Source: Roseateles terrae (GTDB lineage: Bacteria > Pseudomonadota > Gammaproteobacteria > Burkholderiales > Burkholderiaceae_C). From it: DNA of 64,000 nucleotides. This document shows, piece by piece, positions 18,349 through 29,427 of this stretch. Every line of letters begins with the position of its first letter. Position 1 is the first letter of the stretch. The notes under the pieces were generated by a model that did not search any database, was not told the origin of the DNA, and worked only from the letters and a program-made list of their open reading frames with translations. The stretch is taken from assembly GCF_014192155.1 (NCBI RefSeq), contig NZ_JACHXO010000002.1:372001-436000 (forward strand). The letters run 5' to 3'. The position numbers were made by a program, and so were the translations under genes.

Positions 18349-20364
18349 ATGCAACGCCGCCCCTTCCTGCTCACCGCCCTCTCCGGATTTTCGGCCGCCC
18401 TGGCCTCCCCTGCCATGACGAACACCTCCTCTTCCAGCGGCGCCTCCGTCAGCGGCGACGCTGCCAGCGCGTCGCCCATCGTGCCCGGCGACGGCGCCGC
18501 ATCCGCAACGAGTGCTACCGGCGAGACAAGTGTGCCGGGCGCCACAGCCGCGGCCGGCTTCCATCTGGACCGCGTGGAGCCGCCGCACTGGTGGGTGGGC
18601 ATGGCCCAGCCGGACCTGCAGGTGCTGCTGCACGGCAGCGGCATTGCCGCCCTGGAGGCCACACTGGCGCCCACTCCGGGAGTCGCGTTGCGCCGCGTCC
18701 ACCGCGGCGACAGCTCCAACTATCTCTTCCTCGACCTGGAGATCAGCCCTCAGGCCGCAGCCACCGACCTGACCCTGGAGCTCCGGCGCGGCAACGAGCT
18801 CGTGCTGAAGCACCGCTATCCGCTGAAGGCGCGCCGCCCCGGCTCGCGCAACCGCAAGAGCTTCGGCCCCGCCGATGCCATTTACCTCGTCGTGCCGGAC
18901 CGCTTCGCCAACGGCGACCCTGGAAACGACCAGGTGCCGGGCATGAAGGAAGGCGTCGACCGCGGCCATCCGGACGCACGCCACGGCGGCGACCTCGCCG
19001 GCCTTCGTCGCCACCTGCGCTACATCGCGGAGATGGGCTTCACCATGATCTGGCCCACGCCGCTGGTGGAGAACAACAGTCCGCGCTACAGCTACCACGG
19101 CTATGCGGCGACCGACTTCTATCGCATCGACCCGCGCTTTGGCAGCCACCAGGACTTTCTCACCGTGGTGAAGGAAGCCGCCGACCTGGGAGTGGGCTGG
19201 ATCCAGGACATCGTGCTCAACCACATCGGCAGTGAGCACTGGTGGATGAAGGACCTGCCCACCCAGGACTGGGTCAATCAGTGGTCGACCTACACCGAGA
19301 CCCACCATGCGCGGATCTCGCTGCAGGACCCCTACGCCGCACCCAGCGACCGTCAGCGCTTCTCCGACGGCTGGTTCACCCGCACCATGCCCGACCTCAA
19401 TCAGCGTCAGCCGCTGGTGGCGACCTACCTGACGCAGATGACTCTCTGGTGGATCGAGGACGCCGATCTCGCCGGCATCCGGACGGACACCTACAGCTAC
19501 TCCGACCCGGCCTTCCTCACCGCCTGGTCCGCGCGGCTGCGGGAGGAATATCCAGCGCTGAACATCGTCGGCGAGGAATGGAGCCCGCATCCGGCAGTGG
19601 TGGCCTACTGGCAGGCGGGCAAGCACAACCATGACGGGTATGTCTCCTCGCTGCCCAGCCTGATGGACTTCCCGCTGTACGGCGCGCTGCTGGCCGGTCT
19701 GACCGATGCTGACACGCACGACGGCGGCCTGATGCGCCTCTACGAAACCCTGGCGCATGACTTCGTCTATCCGCGTCCGGACCAGCTGGTGCTGTTTGAA
19801 GGCAATCACGACACCCCTCGCCTGTTCAGCGTGCTCCACGAAGACGTGGCGCTGACTCGCATGGCGTGGACCTGGCTGGCTTTCATTCGCCGCATCCCGC
19901 AATTCCTGTATGGCTCGGAGGTGCTGCTGACCAGCCCGCGGCATCGCGACGATGGGGCGGTGCGCGCCGATTTCCCCGGCGGCTGGGTCGGCGACCGCGT
20001 CAATGCGGTGACCGGTGAAGGACTCAGCGATGCACAACGCGAAGCCCAGGCCTTCCTCAAGCGCCTGCTGAACTGGCGCAAACACGAGCGGCTGGTCCAT
20101 GAGGGCGGGCTGATGCAGTATGCACCGCTGGACGGCACGCACGTGCTGTTCCGCTATGCGCCGGGTGACACCACCGGCCGGCAACGCCGCCTGATGCTGG
20201 TGATGAACAAGCGCAGCGAATCGCAGCGGCTGGCCCTGGACCGCTTCCGCGACATGGTGCGTCCGGGCGAGCTGGCGCAGGAGGTGATGAGCGGGCGCAC
20301 CTTCCTGCTGGGCACCGACCTGGACGTGCCCGGCAAAACGGCGCTCCTTCTGGTGGTGTCCTGA
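18349..20364 (+). CDS. exported cyclomaltodextrinase/neopullulanase-like GH13 enzyme
   Basis: A 671-residue protein. The N-terminus QRRPFLLTAL fits a twin-arginine (Tat) signal, followed by a long Ser/Thr/Ala linker (to about residue 63). Then comes an immunoglobulin-like N domain (FHLDRVEPPHWWVGM), typical of cyclomaltodextrinases and SusA-like enzymes, and a GH13 barrel opening with IYLVVPDRFANGDPGND. Catalytic residues are Asp380 (GIRTDTYSYSD), Glu409 (VGEEW) and Asp488 (EGNHDTPR). It likely hydrolyses cyclodextrins, pullulan or maltodextrins in the periplasm. It is co-directional with the preceding amylase nine bases upstream and very probably co-transcribed. Confidence 0.9.
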   Translation: MQRRPFLLTALSGFSAALASPAMTNTSSSSGASVSGDAASASPIVPGDGAASATSATGETSVPGATAAAGFHLDRVEPPHWWVGMAQPDLQVLLHGSGIAALEATLAPTPGVALRRVHRGDSSNYLFLDLEISPQAAATDLTLELRRGNELVLKHRYPLKARRPGSRNRKSFGPADAIYLVVPDRFANGDPGNDQVPGMKEGVDRGHPDARHGGDLAGLRRHLRYIAEMGFTMIWPTPLVENNSPRYSYHGYAATDFYRIDPRFGSHQDFLTVVKEAADLGVGWIQDIVLNHIGSEHWWMKDLPTQDWVNQWSTYTETHHARISLQDPYAAPSDRQRFSDGWFTRTMPDLNQRQPLVATYLTQMTLWWIEDADLAGIRTDTYSYSDPAFLTAWSARLREEYPALNIVGEEWSPHPAVVAYWQAGKHNHDGYVSSLPSLMDFPLYGALLAGLTDADTHDGGLMRLYETLAHDFVYPRPDQLVLFEGNHDTPRLFSVLHEDVALTRMAWTWLAFIRRIPQFLYGSEVLLTSPRHRDDGAVRADFPGGWVGDRVNAVTGEGLSDAQREAQAFLKRLLNWRKHERLVHEGGLMQYAPLDGTHVLFRYAPGDTTGRQRRLMLVMNKRSESQRLALDRFRDMVRPGELAQEVMSGRTFLLGTDLDVPGKTALLLVVS

Positions 20365-20466
20365 GCGGACGCTGCGCGAGCGGCTGACCGCTTCCCTCCC
20401 ACGGGGGGAATGGCGGCCTGCCGTCCCGGCCTACACTGGTCACGACCACGGCAGACAGGAGAGATC

Positions 20467-20757
20467 GTGCCACCGAGCTTCGACGACACCGATGGCGATC
20501 TTGTGATCGCCGCGCGAGACCTCACGCCCACGGAGGCCCACATGCTGTGTGGCTGCCTGGCCGCGGCCGGCATTCCGGCCGAAGCCGGCGACACCAACCT
20601 GGTGCAGGCCCATTCGCTGCTGGCGATCGCCGTGGGCGGCGCCTGCATCCGCGTGCCGCAGCGGTATCTGACGCAGGCACAGGCGACCATCGCCGCCATG
20701 CGGGATGGCGACTTCAGCCTTGATGAGAACTTCGACCCGGGCGCCCCGCAGGACTGA
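20467..20757 (+). CDS. DUF2007 (putative signal-transducing) protein
   Basis: A 96-residue protein assuming the GTG at 20467, which has AGGAG five bases upstream; a longer frame from 20410 lacks such a site. The body (LVIAARDLTPTEAHMLCGCL ... GIPAEAGDTN) matches the small DUF2007 domain, a ferredoxin-like fold of unknown function common as a stand-alone protein in proteobacteria. Its stop codon abuts the stop of the convergent porin gene within the palindrome TGATCA. Confidence 0.75.
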   Translation: MPPSFDDTDGDLVIAARDLTPTEAHMLCGCLAAAGIPAEAGDTNLVQAHSLLAIAVGGACIRVPQRYLTQAQATIAAMRDGDFSLDENFDPGAPQD

Positions 20758-21978
20758 TCAAAAGCTGTGACGCATCCCCACCGACAGCAGTGTGGGATGG
20801 GAGCCCGGCGTGGCTCCCGGGCTGTTGATCGCAAAGTCGTAGGACGCCGCATCGTCATTGCGGATGCGGCTGGCCATGGCGAATATCGAGGTGCGGCGGG
20901 ACAGCGCGTAATCCGCGCCGACGGTGACCTGTGCTGCACCGGTCTCGTCGCCGCTGCGCACGGCGCCGATGCGGTCGGTGGACGGTCCCTTGCCGTCACC
21001 GGCCACCGTCAGCCCGCCCATCAGACTGAAGGCCTGCCACTTGTGCACCAGCGACACATACAGAGCATCGCGCCGCAGACGGCCGCTGGCGGTGCCGTAG
21101 TCGAGCCGCTCCACAAGTCCGGCCAAGCGGGTGTCTCCCCAGGTCCAGCTGGCGCCCAGCTTCCAGCCGCGGTCGGTGCTGTCCGCGGTCTGGAAGTGGC
21201 GATGCAGTTCATGGGCCAGCACGGCGGTGAAGGCGCCGCTCACATACGTGGCCGAGCCGGACCAGAGCGACGGCCGGGCGCCGGTGAGCGCCGAACGGTC
21301 TTCCCCGGGGGAATAGGCCAGCTTGCCGGACCATCCGGCCCAGGTCGGCGTCCAGTACTGCACCACGTTCTGCTGACGCCGGTCGAATGAAGTCGTGTCG
21401 CTGACATTGCTGGCAATGGACGCCGAGCCATTGCTGATCAACGCCATATAGCCGGCGGTGGTCGGATAGAAAGGGTCGAAGCCGGAGGTGGCGGCGTTGT
21501 ACGGCAAGGTCCACACCCCCGCGAAGGCGGTGCCCCAGGGGCCGCTGAGCCCCAGGCGGGTGTCGCGGTTGGCGAGACTGGTGCCGCCGCCGCTGTCCAC
21601 CAGCACCGAGCCTTCGATCTGCCACACGACGCGCAGATCGTCGCCGAGCGATTCCTGGCCCTTGAAGCCGAGCACCGACCGGTAGTTGCTCAGCCGCGAC
21701 TGGCGTCCGTGGCCCCCCCCGCTGACCGATTCGGCGGCGACGTTGAGGCGGCCGTAGAGGGTGAGGTCGGTGGTCTCGCCCTGATGCGACGTCTGCGTGT
21801 TCGCAGCGCGGGCTGGGGCGGCGGCGACGCCGTCCTCCTGCGCCTGCGTAGTCGGACTGAACAGCTGCAAGGCGCAGCCCACCAGGATGCAGGCGGTGCC
21901 CGGGGTGGCGCCCACGGTGCGACGTCTGAAAGAGGCGTACGGGCGCCCGGCGAGCAGGGGGAACGGCAGGAACTTCAT
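20758..21978 (-). CDS. Gram-negative general porin
   Basis: A 406-residue outer-membrane beta-barrel of the Burkholderiales porin type. After a signal region ending TTQAQ (about residue 46) it shows the family opening LTLYGRLNVAAESVSGG, the L3-like segment with NRDTRLGLSGPWGTAFAG, and the C-terminal targeting signature ending in Phe (LLSVGMRHSF). The N-terminus is longer than usual before the hydrophobic core. It may allow small sugars through the outer membrane, but no feature ties it specifically to maltodextrins. Confidence 0.88.
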   Translation of the reverse strand: MKFLPFPLLAGRPYASFRRRTVGATPGTACILVGCALQLFSPTTQAQEDGVAAAPARAANTQTSHQGETTDLTLYGRLNVAAESVSGGGHGRQSRLSNYRSVLGFKGQESLGDDLRVVWQIEGSVLVDSGGGTSLANRDTRLGLSGPWGTAFAGVWTLPYNAATSGFDPFYPTTAGYMALISNGSASIASNVSDTTSFDRRQQNVVQYWTPTWAGWSGKLAYSPGEDRSALTGARPSLWSGSATYVSGAFTAVLAHELHRHFQTADSTDRGWKLGASWTWGDTRLAGLVERLDYGTASGRLRRDALYVSLVHKWQAFSLMGGLTVAGDGKGPSTDRIGAVRSGDETGAAQVTVGADYALSRRTSIFAMASRIRNDDAASYDFAINSPGATPGSHPTLLSVGMRHSF

Positions 21979-22192
21979 CCGCCCATGGTCCGCTTCACGC
22001 CGGGTCTTCCACAGACCCGTGCTGGCGGTTCACCCACGCCACCAATGACGGGGACACGTCCCCGCCATCTGGGTGAGTCCCTGCGCTGAAAGCTGCTGAC
22101 AAGTGGTGGCAGCACCCGACGAATGGTGATTGAAAGACTGGATATCCATCCAGTATTCTTTCACCTCAGACGCAAGCAGAGAGGAACGCCAC

Positions 22193-22678
22193 ATGCGCAA
22201 ATATGAAGTCATCCTGGACCGGGTGCCGGTCCCCTATCACGAGCGGGATCTGGCCCGCACCATCGCCCGTCAGGTGCTGGACGCCCGGCTGGGAGGTCCC
22301 CAGGGCGTGATCGACGTCTTCCACGCCTGCTCCGCCATCACTGGCGGAGACGCCCGCTGGACGATTCCCGCCAGCGCCTCCCGGGCGGATTGCGCCATGG
22401 TCAAGCGCTGGCGCCGTGCCACCGAGGCGGCGCTGGATGCCATCAGCCAGGCCTTCGCGCAGGTGTTCGTCGGCATGTCGGAAGAAGATCTGGCGCTGGC
22501 CCGTGCGGACGAGCACCTGACCATCCGTCCGCTGGAAGAAAGCACCCCCGCAGACAACACCCGCGAGCTGCTGGCGCAGGCACGTGTGGGCCTGCCCTGG
22601 ACGGCCACCGCCGCGGTGCTGGTGACGGCAGTGAGCAATGCTGCGGCGATGGCACACGCAGGCGCGATGGCTCGCTGA
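22193..22678 (+). CDS. hypothetical protein with C-terminal hydrophobic segment
   Basis: A 161-residue protein starting at an ATG preceded by AGAGGAA. It is mixed alpha/beta with no recognised motif; residues 135-157 (WTATAAVLVTAVSNAAAMA) could be a membrane anchor. The gene stands alone between the divergent porin and an octamer repeat region. I cannot assign a function. Confidence 0.6.
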   Translation: MRKYEVILDRVPVPYHERDLARTIARQVLDARLGGPQGVIDVFHACSAITGGDARWTIPASASRADCAMVKRWRRATEAALDAISQAFAQVFVGMSEEDLALARADEHLTIRPLEESTPADNTRELLAQARVGLPWTATAAVLVTAVSNAAAMAHAGAMAR

Positions 22679-22700
22679 ACGGGGGCGCGGAACAGTTCCG

Positions 22701-22775
22701 CGGTGAGCAGTTGAGCGGTGAGCAGTTGAGTCGCAGAGCGGGTGAGCGGGTGAGCGGGTGAGCAGCCGAGCGGAT
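22701..22775. repeat. short tandem repeats (15-bp x2, then 8-bp array)
   Basis: Two exact copies of CGGTGAGCAGTTGAG (22701-22730) are followed by three exact GAGCGGGT octamers (22736-22759) and two degenerate ones. They lie in the 147-bp gap between the hypothetical gene and the end of truD. Confidence 0.85.
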
Positions 22776-22825
22776 GAAGCGCCCAGCCACACGCCCGCCG
22801 CTTCGCCGTGGCGGGTTGGGCGCTC

Positions 22826-23869
22826 TTACTCGAACACCACCGGCTCGCCCTCGCCCTCCGTCTGGCGCTCCGGTTCCTGGGTCGTCAGCAGTTCGCTCAG
22901 CAGGGACGTCGCATAGTTGCCCGGGGGCAGTGTGAAGCTGAGCACCAGCTGTTCGCCCTGTGAGTCGCCCTGTGAGTCGTCCTTTCGCCACTCCCAGGTC
23001 ATGTCACCCGGCAGCGCCACCAGCGAGCGACGCTCCTGCTCCAGGCCGGCATGCTCCAGGCCATCGCAAAGCAAGGCATGGCGCTCCGCCACGCCGTTCT
23101 CCAGCGCCTGCGCCTGCTCGGTGGTGCTGACACGGCCACGGCCCCACATCGGACCTGTCGGGCGGCCGGCTTCGTCCATCACGTCGCCCGGCAGCGCCTG
23201 CCCCCAGAGCCCTTGCTCGATGCGCAGTGCCAGCACTTCGTTGAACAGGAAGGACCGCACGGCCGACAAGTAGATGCCCTTCTTCTTCGGATTGCGCACC
23301 CGGATCTCGCGGGCCAGCATCAACCGGCCCTGTTCGACGTTGCCGCCTTCATGACCGAATCGCTGCGCGCCGAAGTAGTTGGGCACCCCTTGCGAGGCTG
23401 CGGCCTTGAGGTTGGCCTCCACCGCTTCCCGGTCGCCCTTCAGGTCCCGCAGCACGATGCGGAAGCGGTTGCCCAGCAGGTCGCCGGGACGCAGCTTCTT
23501 CACATGGCGGCTTTGGCTCAGCACCTTGAATTCGGGATGCTGCAGCTGGGTCAGGTCCGGCGTCTCGCCCTTGGGCAGATAGATGCTGAACCACTGGCGG
23601 GTGATGGCGTACCGGTCCTTGAGACCGGCATAGCCCACGTCCTTGTCCAGCACGCCGGCCGCGGCGGCCAGTTGCTGGGCGACGAAGGCGGTGTTGGCCC
23701 CGTTCTTCTCCACCTCGATCCACACATGCTCACCGGCCCCGGAGGGCAGTTGCAGAGCCAGTTCGGTGACGTTGAAGTCTTCGTTGTGAAGCTTGAGCGT
23801 GGCGGTCGCGCCGCTGGCCGGATAGGCATGCGGCCATTGCGGCAGGCGGAGGTAGGAGGTGTCGGTCAT
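22826..23869 (-). CDS. truD: tRNA pseudouridine(13) synthase TruD
   Basis: A 347-residue enzyme that isomerises uridine 13 in tRNA(Glu). The family motif GYAGLKDRYAIT contains the catalytic Asp85, and later PNYFGAQRFG and the TRUD insertion are recognisable. The ATG at 23869 (MTDTSYLRLPQWP) is preferred because relatives begin about there; the open frame to 23935 adds an unlikely Pro-rich leader. The length matches the family. Confidence 0.93.
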   Translation of the reverse strand: MTDTSYLRLPQWPHAYPASGATATLKLHNEDFNVTELALQLPSGAGEHVWIEVEKNGANTAFVAQQLAAAAGVLDKDVGYAGLKDRYAITRQWFSIYLPKGETPDLTQLQHPEFKVLSQSRHVKKLRPGDLLGNRFRIVLRDLKGDREAVEANLKAAASQGVPNYFGAQRFGHEGGNVEQGRLMLAREIRVRNPKKKGIYLSAVRSFLFNEVLALRIEQGLWGQALPGDVMDEAGRPTGPMWGRGRVSTTEQAQALENGVAERHALLCDGLEHAGLEQERRSLVALPGDMTWEWRKDDSQGDSQGEQLVLSFTLPPGNYATSLLSELLTTQEPERQTEGEGEPVVFE

Positions 23870-24085
23870 GGGCAGGAGCGGGGACGGGGGCGCGGGCAGC
23901 GGAGCGATGCGCACGGAGGCGCCGTCCAGGCGCAAACGAGGCGGCGTTCAACGCAAGGGCAGCAAATCGCGGATTGTCCTCGATCCGCCTCCACTCGATC
24001 CGCGCCCCGATATACCCGTCGCGGGGTGGGTGTCGTCGAGTGGACAGCGCCCCTCCCTGGGCTCGATTCGCCCCCGCTCTGTCCG

Positions 24086-25288
24086 CTAACTCGCCCGCAG
24101 CACCAGCGCCTTGATGCGCGCCAGCCGCGATGCGACCATCGGCATGGTCAATACCGTGGACGCCACCGCCATGAGCAGCAGCGCGGTGAAGGTTTCGCCG
24201 GAGATGATCTGCTTGTCCAGCAGCACATTGGCAAAGATGATCATGATCAGCGCCTTGGTCTGCAGCAACCATCCGATGATGGAGGCCTCGCCCGGCCCCC
24301 AGCGCAGCAGTCGCCCTGCCGCCTGCACACCGAGCAGCTTGCCGGACACCGAGGCCACCAGCAGCAACCCCGCAGCCGCAAACACCAGCCCGCCCTCCAC
24401 GCCCCAGCGGGTGCGCAGCCCGGAGCTGAGGAAGTAGATGGGCATCAGTACCAGCAGCACGTGGTGGCGCAGGGCATCGCGCTCCGCTTCTTCAAACCAT
24501 TCGGCATCCATCACCACCCCGGCCAGGAAGGCGCCGACCATGTAGTGCAGGCCGCACCAGTCCGCACCGAAGGCGCACAGCACCAGCCAGACCAGGCCGG
24601 CCATCCAGCGGTCGGCACGGCTGAGCATGCGCATCAGCCGGCGCATCAGCACCGTCGCCACGCCGAAGGCCAGCAGGAAGAGCAACTGCCTCCCCACCCG
24701 CTCCCAGTCCATCAGGATGACGGCCAGCACCGTCCAGATGGCGAGATCGTCCAGGCTGGCGTAGCGCAGAATGCGCTGCCCCATGGGCTGGCGCAGGATG
24801 TCCAGCTTTTCCATCAGCAGGATGAGGATTGGCAGCGCCGTCACCGCGCAGGACATGCCCACGCCGACGACGAACTGCCAGCGCTGCGCGGCGGCGCCCA
24901 TCCACTGGTCGCCCAGACCCAGCAGCACCAGCGCGGCCAGTGCGCCAAAAACCATCGGCACGCCCAGCGCCAGCCCGGCGGTGATGCCGCTCTCCACGCG
25001 GTGCGCCCAGGCTTTGCCCAGGTCCAGCTCCATGCCGGCCAGCCAGACGAAGAGGATCACCGCCCACCACGAGACGCCGTTGAGCGCCTGCACCACGTCC
25101 GGCTTGAACAGCGCCTGGAAGGCCTCTGGAAAGACGCCGCCCAGCAGGCCCGGGCCCAGCAGGACACCGGTGAGGATCTGCACCACCACCAGCGGTGCGA
25201 ACTGATCGGTGCCGCCCAGCCGCCAGATGAGATACGGAACGGCCAGGGTGACCGCCAGCGCGATCAGGAATAGCTCGGTGGTGCCCAT
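24086..25288 (-). CDS. cation/proton antiporter, CPA2 family
   Basis: A 400-residue integral membrane protein with about 12 hydrophobic segments and the Na+/H+ exchanger fold. Visible family features are LTGVLLGPGLLGG in the second helix region, ILFVWLAGMELDL and the unwound-helix segment MSCAVTALPILILLM. The cytoplasmic KTN/TrkA-N domain of KefB/C is absent. I start at the ATG at 25288 because GGAG lies five bases upstream; the frame extends to 25339. It exchanges K+ or Na+ for protons. A 104-bp octamer array lies 95 bases upstream of the start. Confidence 0.85.
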   Translation of the reverse strand: MGTTELFLIALAVTLAVPYLIWRLGGTDQFAPLVVVQILTGVLLGPGLLGGVFPEAFQALFKPDVVQALNGVSWWAVILFVWLAGMELDLGKAWAHRVESGITAGLALGVPMVFGALAALVLLGLGDQWMGAAAQRWQFVVGVGMSCAVTALPILILLMEKLDILRQPMGQRILRYASLDDLAIWTVLAVILMDWERVGRQLLFLLAFGVATVLMRRLMRMLSRADRWMAGLVWLVLCAFGADWCGLHYMVGAFLAGVVMDAEWFEEAERDALRHHVLLVLMPIYFLSSGLRTRWGVEGGLVFAAAGLLLVASVSGKLLGVQAAGRLLRWGPGEASIIGWLLQTKALIMIIFANVLLDKQIISGETFTALLLMAVASTVLTMPMVASRLARIKALVLRAS

Positions 25289-25382
25289 GGTGTCTCCGGC
25301 GGCGCTGGGTGTCAGCTCATTTTTTGCCGATTTTGACAACGTTGTCTGGCCGCCGTCCGAGGGAATGCCCGAATGCGCGCGT

Positions 25383-25486
25383 GCCCGGCTGCCCGGCTGC
25401 CCGGCTGCCCGGCTGCCCGGCTGCCCGGCTGACCGGCTGCCCGGCTGACCGGCTGACCGGCTGACCGACTGACCGAGTGACCGAAT
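25383..25486. repeat. 13-unit octamer tandem array
   Basis: Thirteen consecutive 8-bp units: six GCCCGGCT, then GACCGGCT, GCCCGGCT, two GACCGGCT, and the drifting GACCGACT, GACCGAGT, GACCGAAT. The array sits in the 280-bp gap between malQ (transcribed away) and the antiporter gene, upstream of the latter. The graded decay at one end suggests expansion from the other end. Confidence 0.95.
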
Positions 25487-25568
25487 GCTCCGCGCCCGAC
25501 TCAGCGTTTCACGCCGGCCGGGCTACGGTGACTCGAACCGTGAATGACTCGAGCCAGGACTCGATCAG

Positions 25569-27092
25569 TTACTCGGGCAGGTGGGCCAGCCCAATCGGCG
25601 CACGCCCCGCCGCCGCGCTGATCAGCCCCAGCACCCGCCCCGGCTCACTGCCCACCATGTCCCAGGTGAAGCGCCAGCCCCAGTTGCCGCCCAGGATGCC
25701 AGGCACGTTCATGCGGTGCTCGCTGCCCAGGCCCAGCACGTCCTGCATCGGATACACCGCCAGGTTGGCCACCGAATTGGCGCAGGCCCGGATCATCGCC
25801 CAGTGGATGTCGTGGTCCCCGCAGGCCAGATAGGTGCCGGCAAAGGCCCGCTCGCGCGGGCTGGCCTGGTTCCACCAGCCCCGCACCGTGTCGTTGTCGT
25901 GGGTGCCGGTGTAGGCCACGGCCGCACGCGGCCAGTTCTGCGGCAGGAACTCGTGGGTGCCGTCGCCGCCAAATCCGAACTGCAAAATCTTCATGCCGGG
26001 GTACCCCAGCGCATCGCGCAGCTCGTGCACGTCTGGCGTGATGAAGCCCAGGTCCTCCGCCACCACCGGAATCTCGCCCAGCTGCTTGGCGATGGCATCG
26101 AACAGCGCCTTGCCCGGTCCGGTCATCCAGCGGCCCTGGGTCGCGTCCGGGCTGCTGCCCGGAATCTCGTAGTACGCCGCGAATCCGCGGAAGTGGTCGA
26201 TGCGGAAGACATCCGCATTCACCAGCGCCCGCTTCACCCGCGCCGTCCACCAGTCGAAGTGTTCGTGGGCCATCTTGTCCCAGCGGTACAGCGGATTGCC
26301 CCAGCGCTGGCCGGTGGCCGACAGTGCATCGGGCGGCACGCCGGCCACCACGGTCGTCTGGAACTGATCGTCCAGTTCATACAGATCCGGGCGGGCCCAG
26401 CAGTCGGCGCTGTCATGCGCAACGAAGATCGGCAGGTCGCCCATGATGAAGACGCCGCGCTCGTTCGCATAACGCTTCAGCTCGCCGCACTGCACGTCGA
26501 AGCACCACTGCACGAATTGCCAGAAGGCGATCTCGTCGGCGTATTGCTCCCGGGCGCTGGCCAGGGCCTTCGGCTCCCGGGCGGCCAGGTCGCGCGGCCA
26601 TTCCCACCAGGGCTGACCGTTGCGCGGCGAGCGGATGGCCATGAACAGGGCGTAGTCGGGCAGCCAGTGCGCCTGGCTGTCGCACCAGGCGGCATAGGCG
26701 TCACGCTGCTCCGGCGTGGCCTTGCTGAAGAATCCCGCGGCCGCTGCGCGCAGTTGCCGCTCTCGCCACGGCAGCACCTGGCCAAAGTCCACCCGCTGTG
26801 AGGCAAAGCCGCCGGCCGGCAGCTCCGGCGTGTCCAGCCAGCCCTGCGCCACCAGCGGCTCCAGCGCCACCATCCACTGGCTGCCGGCAAAGGCCGACAC
26901 GCCCTGGTAAGGGCTCTCGCCCGGGCCGATCGGCGTGCTGGGCAGCCACTGCCACAGGGTCTGGCCAGCGGCTTGCAGCCAATCCACGAAGTGACGGGAC
27001 TCGGGACCGAAGTCGCCGATGCCGTGCGGCCCCGGCAGGGAGGTGATGTGCAGCAGCACGCCGGAGTGGCGCTGGTTCAGGTCGATGCTCAT
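25569..27092 (-). CDS. malQ: 4-alpha-glucanotransferase (amylomaltase)
   Basis: A 507-residue GH77 enzyme that disproportionates maltooligosaccharides, releasing glucose. Family landmarks: SGVLLHITSLPGPHGIGDFG at the start, nucleophile region VFRIDHFRGFAAYYEIP, acid region VVAEDLGFITPDV and TGTHDNDTVRGWW. The length is normal for the bacterial amylomaltase type without an N-terminal extension. It is the last gene of the minus-strand glycogen/maltodextrin group, 85 bases after glgX, and should act in the cytoplasm on sugars imported by MalEFGK. Confidence 0.95.
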   Translation of the reverse strand: MSIDLNQRHSGVLLHITSLPGPHGIGDFGPESRHFVDWLQAAGQTLWQWLPSTPIGPGESPYQGVSAFAGSQWMVALEPLVAQGWLDTPELPAGGFASQRVDFGQVLPWRERQLRAAAAGFFSKATPEQRDAYAAWCDSQAHWLPDYALFMAIRSPRNGQPWWEWPRDLAAREPKALASAREQYADEIAFWQFVQWCFDVQCGELKRYANERGVFIMGDLPIFVAHDSADCWARPDLYELDDQFQTTVVAGVPPDALSATGQRWGNPLYRWDKMAHEHFDWWTARVKRALVNADVFRIDHFRGFAAYYEIPGSSPDATQGRWMTGPGKALFDAIAKQLGEIPVVAEDLGFITPDVHELRDALGYPGMKILQFGFGGDGTHEFLPQNWPRAAVAYTGTHDNDTVRGWWNQASPRERAFAGTYLACGDHDIHWAMIRACANSVANLAVYPMQDVLGLGSEHRMNVPGILGGNWGWRFTWDMVGSEPGRVLGLISAAAGRAPIGLAHLPE

Positions 27093-27177
27093 GGCGGTCT
27101 CGCGATGTCTCGGAAGGGTGTTGTGCGTTCGAAAGGATGGGGGGTATGGAGGGTCTGTGCAGGTCCGGTGCGCAGGT

Positions 27178-29426
<2,249 letters not shown>

Positions 29427-29427
<1 letters not shown>

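Noticed and set aside
17146-20184. A 1012-codon open frame on the minus strand opposite the two amylase genes
   Set aside because: It lies entirely antisense to genes with intact GH13 catalytic motifs. Its protein is His/Gln/Arg/Ala-rich without domains, the usual shadow of high-GC coding DNA.
23051-25273. A 740-codon plus-strand frame spanning truD and the antiporter
   Set aside because: It crosses two well-supported minus-strand genes and is Gln/His-rich shadow sequence.
25383-25486. Possible CRISPR array
   Set aside because: Units are 8 bp and directly adjacent without spacers, and no cas genes are present. It is a simple tandem array.
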